This document shows, piece after piece, positions 23,642 to 35,700 of a DNA stretch of 64,000 nt (the stretch's first letter is position 1; each line of letters opens with the position of its first letter). This DNA comes from Mactra quadrangularis (lineage: Eukaryota; Mollusca; Bivalvia; Venerida; Mactridae). A model generated the notes under the pieces. It was given only the letters and a program-made list of their open reading frames with translations. It did no database searches and was not told the DNA's origin. The DNA lies in contig CM046303.1 in assembly GCA_025267735.1 (NCBI GenBank), positions 29,798,380 to 29,862,379 on the forward strand. Direction: 5' to 3'. Both the position numbers and the translations under genes were made by a program.

Positions 23642-25339
23642 AATATTTGTCGAGATTTACTTTGTCCCCCAATGACGTCATTGGAGAATGGAGCATGCCA
23701 AGAAATCTTCTCTGAAGTTCAATCAGTAGTATACAATTTGTATATGAAAATAATTCCATCTAGTTCTACGACATTAATGACTGCTTATCTTATCACTGAG
23801 TCTATCCTAGATTACATAGGAAATTTACCAATAATAGACTACGGTATATGTGGAGTTCAAGTTATATACCACTGTCGTGAAAATGTCAGGTACAAATCAT
23901 ATAGGGAAATCAAAGCTCTGGATATCGAATACTTCAAAGTTAGGATTCAAGTATTTAAGAAATCATTACACACTATACACAAAGTCTATAGTAATCTTAT
24001 TTTATTTCATCAATCTAGGCATATTATTTCGTACTACGACAATCCGACAAAGCAAATGAAAACCTTTGATTCTCATTTTGAGCTTGATGATTTTAACTCA
24101 GAGATGTTCGATGTTCTAGCTAATTTGTCGGTATCGGGGATAAACAAAATCAGTGAATTTTATTATCCACCTTTCGAGCCGCTACCATTAGACATAGTTC
24201 TTGACAATTACACTGTTGCTGACAACCAGACTGGTTCTGATATACCTTATATAAGTAACTATGCCCTTAAATTAGAGAAATGTACCAAACAGCTAGAAGA
24301 GAATAACGTAAATTTCTTGTATTACAAAAATTGTCCCAAGATTTTGATTTCACAGGGCGAACCTCACTGGGTACCTTCTGAAGATGGCATCCAATTCGTG
24401 GAGGGAAATTTTAACGTATCAAGTTCAGAATTATTCTACGATTTGAATAAGAATTTAATTATATGTACTAGAATATACGAAGAATATTTATCTCTATTTG
24501 TAAAAGCACCCATTACAGCCATGGAGATAGTATCCATCGTGTTTTCCTCCATGTCAATACTAGCCTTGTCAATGACTCTAGCTGTATTTCTTCTCGTACC
24601 ACGGCTACGACTGTACTTGCCGGGTAAAATAAACATGTCGTTGGTACTTGTTTTACTCTGTGCCCAATGTATGTATTTGATTTGTAGTTATGCTGGGATA
24701 CGCGTTGGGTCTTGGGAATGCATCGTTATCGGGATTGTCTTACACTATCTTTGGATTCTTTCTTTTATGTGGATGAGTATTTCTACGTATCACATGTATC
24801 ACGTACTTACGAAATTAAAAATTATGTCAAATACACCGGGAAAATGCCGACTTCTAGTTTACCACGTGTACGGAGCTATCATGGCGGCACTTCCGGTTAT
24901 TATAAATTTAATAGTTTCTAATAATACTTCCGGTTCATCAGGATACGGTGAGACACAGTGTTATATCTCCTCACAAATAATGATCGTCTACACCTTTGCA
25001 ATTCCTCTTGGTTTGGTAATGTTAAGCAATCTTTGCATGTATGTCATGGTTGTTTGTAAGATCAAAAGACCAACCTCTGTGCAGAAAAATGTACAACATG
25101 AACGTAATGATTTGATCATATTTGTTAAACTGTCCACTATTACCGGGGCCACGTGGATGTTTGGTTTGGTTTACGCATGGACAGGTTTCACGATCATGTC
25201 ATACATTTCTATTGTTTTGAACGCTGGTCAGGGGATGTTTATAATGTACTCTCTTATACTAAATAGACGTGTGCTGAACATGTTCTCAATCGACGTACTT
25301 GGTCGTACCAGCACTGGGTCTGGCATACGAGCCAATTAA
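23642..25339 (+). CDS. Secretin-like 7-TM receptor, exon 2 (stalk and seven-helix domain)
   Basis: Residues 394-958. An extracellular stalk precedes seven hydrophobic helices at about residues 684-936, in order: TAMEIVSIVFSSMSIL, INMSLVLVLLCAQ, IVIGIVLHYLWILSF, YGAIMAALPVIINL, IVYTFAIPLGLVML, IIFVKLSTITGATWMFG and SYISIVLNAGQGMFIMY. Conserved class B/adhesion features are the TM6 W in TGATWMFG, the TM7 NAGQG-FI-Y block, and paired Cys before TM3 (SWEC) and in loop 2 (TQC). These residues place it with adhesion/Methuselah-like G-protein-coupled receptors (7tm_2). The canonical GPS cleavage motif (Cys pairs with HL^T/S) before TM1 is not seen, so self-cleavage is doubtful. The cytoplasmic tail is only about 22 residues. 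The stop is TAA at 25337. Confidence 0.93.
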   Translation, partial: NICRDLLCPPMTSLENGACQEIFSEVQSVVYNLYMKIIPSSSTTLMTAYLITESILDYIGNLPIIDYGICGVQVIYHCRENVRYKSYREIKALDIEYFKVRIQVFKKSLHTIHKVYSNLILFHQSRHIISYYDNPTKQMKTFDSHFELDDFNSEMFDVLANLSVSGINKISEFYYPPFEPLPLDIVLDNYTVADNQTGSDIPYISNYALKLEKCTKQLEENNVNFLYYKNCPKILISQGEPHWVPSEDGIQFVEGNFNVSSSELFYDLNKNLIICTRIYEEYLSLFVKAPITAMEIVSIVFSSMSILALSMTLAVFLLVPRLRLYLPGKINMSLVLVLLCAQCMYLICSYAGIRVGSWECIVIGIVLHYLWILSFMWMSISTYHMYHVLTKLKIMSNTPGKCRLLVYHVYGAIMAALPVIINLIVSNNTSGSSGYGETQCYISSQIMIVYTFAIPLGLVMLSNLCMYVMVVCKIKRPTSVQKNVQHERNDLIIFVKLSTITGATWMFGLVYAWTGFTIMSYISIVLNAGQGMFIMYSLILNRRVLNMFSIDVLGRTSTGSGIRAN

Positions 25340-25992
25340 CCATGTAAATTACAAGTAACATTTTGTCAACGGATTGATTTGGTTTAATTCTTGTTCCTGG
25401 TTCGGTTTTCTGCGTCGATTTTTAAAGATCTTTAATTCTTCGTCACAAGCATTTCGGATGTTAATTGATTAATAGCATTCAACTGTTATCGGCGCATACA
25501 TTAACTCCACAACCTTTTATAGGAATTGTGAACCATACCGTCACTCTAACGATTGAAGTCCCGACCGTAACAAACCACAATTTTGTGTATTTCAGCCATT
25601 ATAAACCCACCTTTTATGTCTGCGGGAGTGCCTGACCAGAAAATATTACGTTTAATTTATGTTGTTGTTATTTGTTGTATTTGAAAACCTGTGCATCATT
25701 TATCAGTAAATCAGCTTCATATTATACTATACTTATCGTAGTGATACTTATAATAAGATAATTGTTATCCAATGTATTATTGTAGCTTATGCCCCTGTGC
25801 AATATGTTATACTGTTTTGGTATGACGCTGAAGTTAGCAAATTTTTTTTGCTAGCAAAAGTGACCACAGAGTGCTACTTTTGCTAGCAATATTTTTATAT
25901 AACGAATCGTGAAATAATAATTTAGGCCTAAAACGGCTATTTAACATGGCAAGTCCATTTGTCCGGCCTAAGGCCACTAGTCGGTATTATGT
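25340..25992. other. Downstream of the receptor gene
   Basis: Presumably 3' UTR and spacer. No canonical AATAAA was placed with confidence. It contains a 14-bp perfect inverted repeat (25848-25861 and 25876-25889) described separately. Confidence 0.45.
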
Positions 25993-26510
25993 GTTTTGTG
26001 TATAAAATCGGCCCATCTGAGGGCTGATTTTATACACAAAACGTAAAGTGCCGTCCTTAAGTGGTCTTTGGTCCTAACCCACGGAATTTTCCCAGGGTAG
26101 CCGCTATACACACGTAATAGCCTTTGGTCAGACCTCTAGCGTAGTATACACCAGTACCCGGCTAAATCGCTTTAATTCTAGATTCGAGCCCTGAAACATT
26201 GCCATCTGAATGCTGATTTTTCTACACAAAACGTAAAGTACCGACATTTTGTGGTCTCTGGCCCAAGTCCACGGAATTTTCCTAGGGTATAGCCACTATG
26301 CCCGCGTGATAGTCCTAGGTCAAACCTTTAACGTGGTATACGCCAGTACCCGGCCAAATCGTTAAAACACGAGATTCGAGCCATGAAACATGGCCCATCT
26401 GAGTGGTGATTTTATACACAAAACGTAAATTACCGACCTTTAGTGGTCTTTCGCCCAAGCCCTAGGAATTTTCCCAGGGTAGCCACTATGCTTACGTGAT
26501 AGCCCATTGC
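25993..26510. repeat. Tandem repeat, roughly 190-bp unit, about 2.6 copies
   Basis: Units begin near 26010, 26200 and 26391, each with CCATCTGA..., a TTATACACAAAACGTAAA stretch, GGAATTTTCC..GGGTA and CAGTACCCGG. The first unit is preceded by an inverted copy of its own start (25993-26009 against 26026-26042, 17-bp arms). The units differ at roughly one base in eight or so, so the array is old. No coding frame. Confidence 0.8.
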
Positions 26511-26989
26511 TTTTATAATGTCAGTTCTATAAGCGATCTATATTTATTTATTGACATTTAAGATCATTAGCACATTATAACACAATATCACAGAAATATT
26601 CAATAAAATCACAGATAAAAGTTTAACATCAGTATATATGATGATAAGACATGATGAACTAAAAACTATTGACTAGCATGTTAAATTATGACTTACAACA
26701 GTGTACAACCATAGCTCGACATACTTTTAATAATATATTAGAATAGACATGTGTTGTAATCAAGTACTAAGAACCTATGGATAACCCATTAAGCTGAAAG
26801 TTTATTTCCAATGGGGTCCATTTAAGGGAATAACAAATTGTTTAAAAAAATAGAAAAAAAAACAATTATTGAGGACAAGACTTAGTTCAAAAACGGGATT
26901 ATTAAAAGTATGCTACAAGCACATTATCACAGACACATATGTCTAATAAAACAGATCAATAGTATATATCTAATAAAACATGTATTAAT

Positions 26990-28110
26990 AGTATATAAAA
27001 TCTTGGGTACATTCTGTAACCTGTTTACTAAGTAAATATTTTTTGACAAGAAGTTTGTATTTCTGGAAATTTTTCACAGCTTTGATTTCTTTTGGAAGTG
27101 AATTCCAGTCTAAAATACCATGGTAACTTTACTGACATTGTTAGCATTTGGGACATTAAAATTAAAACTACTAGATCTGGTATTATACCGCATGTTATCT
27201 TCTCGTCGTTCAAAGTTATTTTTCAAATATGACGGACATTTGTTATGAAAGACTCTGTGAATATGGCTAAGTCTCAGCTGTTTAACACGGTTATTTAGGC
27301 TACATTTAACATATTTAAAACTACATAATCTTGATATGAAATAGATTGTCTTGGAGAATACCCTTTAATGAATCTAATAACTTTATTTTGCATAATCTGT
27401 AGCTTATTTTTCAAACCTTTAGATATACCTTCATACCAAGAAGAACAAGAATAGTCAAAATGACTCTGTAATAATGCAGAACATAATATTTTCCTGGTGT
27501 TAAAATCTAAACAATTGTTATTTCTATATAAAAAAATAAATTTGGCATTTACTTTGCTCTGAACAATTGATTCGCCTGTTAAATCATTATCAATGACAAG
27601 CCCTAAGTACTTAACTTTTTTAGATCCCTTAATGTCATGACCATAACAATTAGGCCTAACAATGAATTGACTGTCTTGGTTCAATTTACGTTTTGGCCCA
27701 AACAAAATATATTCTGTCTTGCCTAGATGCAATGACAGTTAGTTATCTACCAACCATTCAGAGCATCCTTCCAAAACCTGGCCAAGTTTAACTGAGATGA
27801 ACTCAGGATTTTTGTGACTAAACAAAATAGTACTATCATCAGCATAAAGTATGAGTTTACAATCTTTATCAATACTAGTGACCATGTCATTGACATAACA
27901 TAGAAAAAGGAGTGGTCCCAGGATACTTCCTTGAGGAACCCCACATGTAACTGCATTGGCTTTGGAGAAAGTTTTACCAATATTGACCACTTGTTTTCTA
28001 CCGGACAGGTAAGACTTAAACCAAGAAACTGATACACCCATGAGTTCCAATTTACCAAATAAAATAAAATTGATGTCATTCCAAAGAGCCTTAGCTATTC
28101 GTTCATGTAT
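26990..28110 (-). mobile_element. Non-LTR retrotransposon, 5'-truncated reverse transcriptase, dead copy
   Basis: On the minus strand, the C-terminal half of a LINE reverse transcriptase. It includes GVPQGSILGPLLFLCYVND, the catalytic YADDSTI, then KTEYILFG, KVKYLGLVID, a SHFDYSCSSWY thumb segment and a DWNSLPKEIK...KYLL C-terminus of the CR1/L2/Jockey type. A TAA replaces a codon at about 27737, a frameshift occurs at about 27294 and another at about 27135, so it is inactive. Similarity stops near 28110, typical of 5' truncation. No endonuclease domain remains. No target duplication was found. Confidence 0.85.
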
Positions 28111-30239
28111 GAAAGGTATTTATTTCTTTGGTTATAATGATTTATCTTTAATCATTATCCATTAATTTATCACGCCCTCCTTTTAAGTTATTTAAAATCT
28201 CATTAATTTTTCATTTCACCGTCAAGTGACGACAACGATGTTGCATTGAGTCGTTTTCTTTTTACTCTAACGACACGCATGCGCATTAAGCACAAAACGG
28301 TGCACGTGAATTAGTGATTACTTTCGTCGTGTCTTACATTTTATTAAATGGTTGCATATTTTGCTTATATTTGCAGGTACGTACGTTTTGTTATTGTTCA
28401 CATGTTTCCATTGTTTATTTTGCATTACTTCATTATGGTTGTCATTGCCATTTTATATGTATTTTTGATTAAAATGTTGGAGTACATTGTCACATAGTCC
28501 ACCATGCGCATGTCTTGTATACTGTGCGTCTTCTGTCTATATTTGCAGACCAGAATGTCAACACATCCTTCACCTAGCTGAGAAGATGTATGCTTCAGAA
28601 CCTGTGACAATTGGCACCAATTTGCTTTTGCCAAGTTTTGGAGTGTTTTCCGTGATACGGAACGAAACCGGTTTGTATGGTTTTTATATTTTCCTGACGT
28701 CATGAAATTAGCTGTATGAACCAATCAGATTGTATGAATTTGGGAAACCCAATAGCAAAGTTGCGCGAAATTGTGATGTGCAAGAGGTTTGTTTTTATTG
28801 TTAAGAAATTAATTAATTTATGTACTTGTTTATTTAAGCTTAATAATGAAAGTTCTGACTGTTCATATGAACTTTTAAGTCCACTTTCTGGACCCCAATA
28901 CTGAGCTTAAGTTCAGGATATAGTTTCTTGCTCAAGTATATGAAGTAAACAATGGGGTATCCCGACACAACCTATTTTCGATCACAACCAATATTAGATC
29001 CGCCCTGGAAATTTTTGGTTATGCAGGCTAAACTCGCCATTTCCGCTTTGTCGGGCACATGTTTTGTTTACACACCCTGAAGGTTTATCATCCGACGGTT
29101 TTGAAGGGGATACAATCGGTAAAAAACGTGCCAAAGTAACCTGCAACAAATTTTGTTATTTTCACTATTCCCAAAATTTTACATCATAAATATGTGTTTT
29201 AAATACTAAATCCAACATTTTCTTTTTGTTTGAAGCGTGTCTGCTGACAGACAGCATCATTTCATATAGCTCCACCTACTTTTCCATATTTGGGAAGTAT
29301 ACTTCACGGAAAAATTTAGACTTTGTGACATATGGCTCTTTACTAACTTTTCTTATTTTTTCAAATATTTGGAGTTGTAGTTTATTAATATTATTTACCG
29401 AATGTTTCACTCTTTAAATTTTTGAAAATCACGTACCGACTAACTGGTCATAAAGACCCTATTATCATGACAAAACGGATACTTTTACGATGTTTGAGAA
29501 CAGTAAGGGTCATTAGAAGAGAAGACACATTCTAGTGCCCCAACTGTGTTTCCTCCACATGTAAACTTTCAAAACTATCATTAGGATACACTGTAAATAG
29601 GTTTTGAAAAGTTTATACGTCAGTGAAAGTTAAATATTGTGTTTAATATCTAAAATAATGGTTTATGACATCTTGTTAGTTACGCTATCTATGACGCGCT
29701 GTATACTTTATCAGCATCTGATCGAAAATAGGTTGCGCAACTTCCGGTTTAGTTCAATTAGGTCAGTTACGTAGAAAACAGATATTTAAAACATGATTTG
29801 AGGTTAGGTTGTATTTTTTGCATATTTTTACCGCTAAATTGTTGTTGAACAGTATTTCAGCGTTTATAGACGCTGTTCGTCCTTTTTGTATGACTTTCAC
29901 GGCAATTAACCGTTAGCTGATCGAAAATTGGTTGTACCAGGCTATTCTATCTGTAGATGGCTCAGACGGGTCTAGCGGGTGTCAGGGGGTAGTCATTTTT
30001 AAGTAGTACAAACCATTTTTCCTCTGTGCTTAACATAGATTTGATGTTTATGTAGTTTGTATTATAAATTTGTTGCATTATTCTGCAAAATGTGTATAAC
30101 ATTGTACCTAGAGGTGCAAAAGTTTAGATCCCCCCTAGAAAGTTTGGACCTCCCCTAGAAAAAATCCTGTATCTGCCCCTGGATGGGATTCAAACTAACA
30201 AGGAGATGGCTATTATATGTCAATGATCACAAGTCCTAC
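28111..30239. other. Gene-poor stretch with scattered repeated words
   Basis: No gene called. A reading frame led by a TTTGCAG acceptor (about 28549-28668, PECQHILHLAEKMYASEP...) could be an exon but resembles nothing I know. The word AACCTATTTTCGATC occurs at 28966-28988 and, reversed, at 29719-29737 and 29917-29935, suggesting a decayed inverted-repeat element. Confidence 0.4.
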
Positions 30240-30252
30240 ATTGTTACCACTT

Positions 30253-30538
30253 ACCCGGGTCGATAGCTCAGTTGGTAGCGGATTTGGATACTCATGCCTG
30301 AGGGGGTGCGGGTTCGAATCCCGCTTGGGGAGGTTATACCCTTCCATGAAAGTTTGACAATAATGTCAATTTTCCTCCATTGATTAGATAATATGGAGAA
30401 GTTTCCAGCCTTGTGGAAGGGTAGGTGAGTACTGGTTATAGACAATGGTCCAGGAAAGCTAGGTTAGGTGCGCTGGACGCTGTGAAATGACCTAAATTGT
30501 GTTGATACGGCGTTAACTCCAATAAATGAAAAATAAAT
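30253..30538 (+). mobile_element. SINE family 2, full length with target duplication
   Basis: tRNA-like head (GGTCGATAGCTCAGTTGGTA, B box GGTTCGAATCCC), body with GGAGAAGTTTCCAGCC and GTAGGTGAGTACTGGTTA, and end ...GGCGTTAACTCCAATAAATG. The 13-bp target duplication ATTGTTACCACTT at 30240-30252 and 30539-30551 is perfect, which marks a relatively recent insertion by a LINE enzyme. This copy defines the family's two ends. Confidence 0.93.
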
Positions 30539-30744
30539 ATTGTTACCACTTGTCCTGTAGTCCTATATATAAAACACTCTGTAACTTATTTTTCATTTGG
30601 CCATAGCTTCTGTTACGTAGGGTCTTGTCGACTTTATATTTTATTTTTTCAGGAATTGGTTATTGAGATTTAAGTAAATGAATATTTTTGAAACTTGAAA
30701 CTACACAGCACTGAAAAAAAGCAAACAATGTCCAGAATGTTTGT

Positions 30745-31187
30745 AATATCATGCTATATTCATTGGTAGAGGTGAGTTTTATCTTTATGAATTCTTATAG
30801 CATTATAATTCATATTCATCATTGGTTTTTGTATTTTTTATGCGCACGTTTTGAGGCCCAAGCGTCAAAGGTCAAGGTCACAGGGACATCAAATGGAAAC
30901 CTTTGTTTGGAAGATAACTCGATCAACATCTTGTTTACATAGGTTCACCAAATTTTATTTGTGGATAGCCTTTGATTCAAAGATGTGCCCTACTGGTTCT
31001 TAGGCCCCAATGTCAAAGGTCAAGGTCACTCATACTTCAAATGGAATATCTTTGTCTGGATGATAGGGCTTGGGTTTGTGGACCCTGTCACAAGACAAAC
31101 CAGATCGCGATTCAGCAAAGCAATACACAGATCGATTCGCAAACCCCTGCTACATAATGCTTATTTAACTTGCTAGTGTATACTTTT
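30745..31187 (+). repeat. Remnant of a tandem-unit repeat with AAGGTCAAGGTCAC
   Basis: Two related units, at about 30845-30950 and 30990-31100, both contain GTCAAAGGTCAAGGTCAC then TCAAATGGAA. They are cousins of, but not the same as, the units of the neighbouring element at 31188. No ends were defined. Confidence 0.55.
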
Positions 31188-32253
31188 TATATGCCCGAAA
31201 GAATTTCGGACATATTATGTTATACCCCCTGGCGTCCGTCTGTCCGTCCGTCCGTTAGCAATTTGGTTTCCGGAGCATAACTTAAGTTCCATTTGGCCCA
31301 CAACATTCAAACTTCATAGGATGATTGCCCATATTGGGTAGAAGACCCCTATTGATTTTGGGGTCACAAGGTCAAAGGTTAAGGTCACTATAACCATAAA
31401 ACTGAAAACAGTTTACGGAGCATAACTTAAGTTCCATTTGGTCCACATTATTCAAACTTCATAGGATGATTGCCCATATTGGGTAGAAGACCCCTATTGA
31501 TTTTGGGGTCACAAGGTCAAAGGTCAAGGTCACTATAACCATAAAACTGAAAACAGTTTCCGGAGCATAACTTAAGTTCCATTTGGTCCACATTATTCAA
31601 ACTTCATACGAGGATTGTCCATATTGGGTAGAAGACCCCTATTGATTTTGGGGTCGCAAGGTCAAAGGTCAAGGTCACTATTACCTTAAAACTGAAAACA
31701 GTTTCCGGAGCATAACTTAAGTTCCATTTGGTCCACAATATTCAAACTTCATACAATGATTGTCCATTTTTGGTTGTAGACCCCTATTGATTTTGGGGTC
31801 AAAGGTTAAGGTCACTATTACCTTTAAACTCAAAACAGTTTGGGGAGCATAACTTAAGTTCCATTTGGTCAACAATATTCAAACTTCATACCATGATTGT
31901 CCATATAGGGTAGAAGACCCCTATTGATTTTGGGGTCACAAGGTCAAATGTCAAGGTCACTATTACTTTTAAACTGAAAACAGTTTCCGTAGTATAACTT
32001 AAGTTCCATTTGGCCCACAATATTCAAACTTCATATGAGGATTGTCCATATCGGGTAGAAGACCCCTATTGATTTTGGGGTCACAAGGTCAAGGTCACTA
32101 CTATCTTAAAAAAAAAATTCTCTGCTTTGTTTTCCACAATTATTCATAATATGTTATTCATCTGAAATATTTTCATATCTTACTAATGTTTCATCTGAAC
32201 TAAAAAAAAAATAACACTTGGGCATATAATGCTCCGCCCAGCGGTGCTCTTGT
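31188..32253 (+). mobile_element. Helentron-like element B with about six 145-bp units
   Basis: Opens with a hairpin (ATATGCCCGAAA / TTTCGGACATAT), then a GGCGTCCGTCTGTCCGTCCG spacer, then about six units of roughly 145 bp starting near 31267, 31412, 31558, 31702, 31842 and 31984. Each unit has GGAGCATAACTTAAGTTCC and GACCCCTATTGATTTTGGGG. It ends with a GCTCCGCCCAGCGGTGC hairpin and CTTGT. It is non-coding. Insertion into a T-rich site and the CTTGT end are shared with families A, C and E. Confidence 0.82.
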
Positions 32254-32720
32254 TCTTAATTTCCCTAATGAATCCCCGATCTTAGCATGAATATTATAAT
32301 CTATCAAAACTATCTTGCAGAACATTTTATAATTTTAATAGAAACTAAAAATGAATTGTTTTGTGTTTTAAAATTTTGATTATGATCCGTAGGTGTAAAA
32401 TACAACTTGCCAGCTCGCCATGGAGAGTGTTTCTACCTGTTTGGCCAGAGACATTGATTATACCTAATTTCCTGTGTTTGGAGAGTATTTAAGATTTCTC
32501 AAAACTTTTCCGATTAGGCGAGTAGGATTTTCAAATCTAATAGGATTATTATCTGTTTTAATAAGAAAGAAACATCAATATACGATGTCCTATATTGACC
32601 ACTTTAAGTAAGGTATATGTTTTTTAATATCAAGAAGTAATTTAGACATCACAAATTGTCATGTACTCCGGGGAGTCTGTATTGTCGGCAATCAAATCAA
32701 TACTAACCCTTTGTTTGATT

Positions 32721-35700
32721 TAGGGCTGCGTTTCGTGGCCAAGGTTGCAATGCGATACGTACGGCGATACATGCCACGCGATTACGATATTAATCGCGAT
32801 ACAATGTAAATTTGGTATGAATGCATAGACAAATTATAATATTATCAAACAATCATAAAATTAAAAAAGCGATAGCGTGGGTCACGAAAATGTATGACAT
32901 AACGAAATAATGATGAAGGAATTTTATTTTTACGAAATGGAATACCACATTATGAATAATAAAATACAAATAACCTTATTTGTTGTAAAATAATGACAAA
33001 GTTGTTTGTTTTTGTGGAATTTAATGAATTAGTTCATTAAAAATCAACTAATTATGTCTATTCAAAGTTTTCAAACTGCCACACAACACGCTGATAATCA
33101 ATAAGAATTATAGTCCAACAGAATTAACCTGAGCTTGACCTGTAGGCAAGAATATATTAAACTTAGTATTAACAGTCTAATTTTGTCTTCGTTTGTAAAT
33201 CGCCCTTTATTGGAAGCTTTCGGGAAAATACACGTACTCAACAATTATTGTTGTTTTCATAAGAATGTATACTTTGAAATTATGTCATAATATTGCTTAC
33301 TTGTACAATAACATGCTACTTTTAATAAATTGATTTATAGTCATATCGGTTGTCATAAACATGTGTATAACCGTGTACACACGTACGGATTTAAAGAAGT
33401 TAATTATTACTAATTAAGACATAATTAAGTTGTAAAATGAGGACAATAAAGTTTGTTTAGGCAATTACTTTTGTTGAGTTTTAAAGTTTTGTTTATGATT
33501 TAATAAGATTCACTTGTTGGGAGTTTTGGGCGTATGTGTCGAAAATGAGCATGATTTTAAATTGTAAGCATTAATCATACAATTGCTTGTCTTTAAACCA
33601 CCAAAGCATTTTAATTCATCAATATCAATACACATTACCCAACATAACGCTTTTATTCCTTTCACAATTAGCAAACGACATTTTGATTACACTTGCATTG
33701 GTAAAATACGAAAATTCGTTGAAAAATAGTTTGTTTGGTTTTTTTCCAGAAAAAATCGAACGGAAAAATTAATACGAACGGAAAAGTAATGTTTGAATTT
33801 TTAGCCGGATTTTTCAACGAAAAAATTCGGCTAATAGTTTGGCGAACACGGGCGGGCGGGAGGGCGGGCGGGCGTCCGTGTCGTTAACAATTGCGTTAAA
33901 GTTTTTAATGTACCATGTATTTCTGCCATTTAAAGTCAGATCTCTACGAAACTTTATGCAATGATAACATACCATGTGATGAACAGAATTAGACAGTAAC
34001 CGCAACTCTACCTTGCTTAATTATCGATTATTGCCCTTTGTAATTTCGGGTGTCTGGTGTCGTTAACAATTGTGTTAAAGTTTTTAATTTAGCATATATT
34101 TCTGCCATTTATTGTTAGATTTTTATGAAACTTCGTACAATGATAACATACCTTGTGATGAACAGATTAAGACAGTGACCACAACTCTACCTGGCTTAAA
34201 AATGGATTATTTCCCTTTGTTTTATTGCGTTAAAGTTTTCAAATTGTTGGATATTTCTGCCATTTATGGTTTGATGTTTACGAAGTTTCATACAATGATT
34301 ACATATCATCTGTTGAAAAGAATTAGACAGTAACCACAACTTATACCTGACTTAATAATGGATTATTTCCCTTTGTTATTTTTGTGTTAAAGTTTTCAAA
34401 TTGTTGGATATCTCTGCCATTTATGGTTAGATGTTTATGAAATTTCATACAATGATTACATAAGATATGTTGAAAAGAATTAGACAGTAACAACAACTTT
34501 ACCTGACTTAATAATGGATTATTTCCCTTTGTTTTTTTGCGTTAAATTTTTCAAATTGTTGGATATCTCTGCCATTTATGGTTTGATGTTTACGAAGTTT
34601 CATACAATGATTACATATCATCTGTTGAAAAGAATTAGACAGTAACCGCAACTCTACCTGGCTTAATAAGGGATTATTTCCCTTTGTTATTTTTGTGTTA
34701 AAGTTTTCAAATTGTTGGATATCTCTGCCATTTATGGTTAGATGTTTATGAAATTTCGTACAATGATTACATATGATCTGTTGAAAAGAATTAGACAGTA
34801 ACAACAACTCTACCTGGCTTAAAAATGGATTATTTCCCTTTGTTATTTTTGTGTTAAAGCTTTTAAATTGTTGGGTATCTCTGCCATTTATGGTTAGATT
34901 ATTATGAAATTTCATACAATGATTACTTACCATCTGTTGAAAGAATTAAGACAGTAACGGCAACTCTACTTGGCTTAAATATGGATTATTTCCCTTTGTG
35001 TTTTTTATGGTAAAGTTTTCAGTATGTTGGATCTCTCCAATAGCAAGTATTCTGGCATTTTCCAGTCATATTTTCCTGCCATTTTGTTTCAACAATTTCA
35101 CCATTTGCCATACAAGGTTTTTTTTAACAAAATTCTCTCGCCAATTTCATATCATTAGCTTTGCATTATTTTCATCCATAGTTTTCATGTCTTATGCCAT
35201 CTTAGTCAAATACCAACAAAATACTCAGAAAAGATACAATAGGACATATATATAGTTAATGAAACTCTTTATTCCTTTAAGATTAATTATTGCCCTTTGT
35301 ATTCCTTCTAATAAGCAATATATCAAATGACTTTCTTTTGTAACAAAGTAAACTTGTTCTCAATGTTCCCATATGCAGAAAAATCCGGCTTTAATGTGGC
35401 TCCCACATTATCTTTCTTGTCTAAAAATAAAATGATAAAATAACGGGAGTCATAGTTAATTTTACGTTAGTCTAAAAAATTGATTTCCTGCGATCGTGGA
35501 TTTTGTATCTTTTCAAAACCTGCCAATAATTTAGCGTATAGAGTCAACAATTAAAAAACTAGGTCACACTTGTTTTAAAAATTCTTTAAAGTAACAATTA
35601 AATTATAGAAGAGTCTATGATTACACGATGAGACATAGCAATTATGACATTGTATTATTAGGCTATCCAGGGAATGTTATCTATGTCTCTGGGCTATCAA

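Noticed and set aside
27739..28079. Two overlapping frames as separate genes
   Set aside because: One is the LINE reverse transcriptase (YADD motif); the other is its shadow in another frame.
28425..28724. 99-codon minus-strand frame as an upstream part of the LINE
   Set aside because: On the right strand and side, but no endonuclease or linker motif recognised, and more than 300 bases of unrelated sequence intervene.
34508..34933. A 141-codon minus-strand frame with a periodic peptide (LLLLSNSFQQM...)
   Set aside because: It arises because the tandem unit of element A is close to a multiple of three bases; the same periodic frames occur in copy A2 (41596-42246). No start context, no family.
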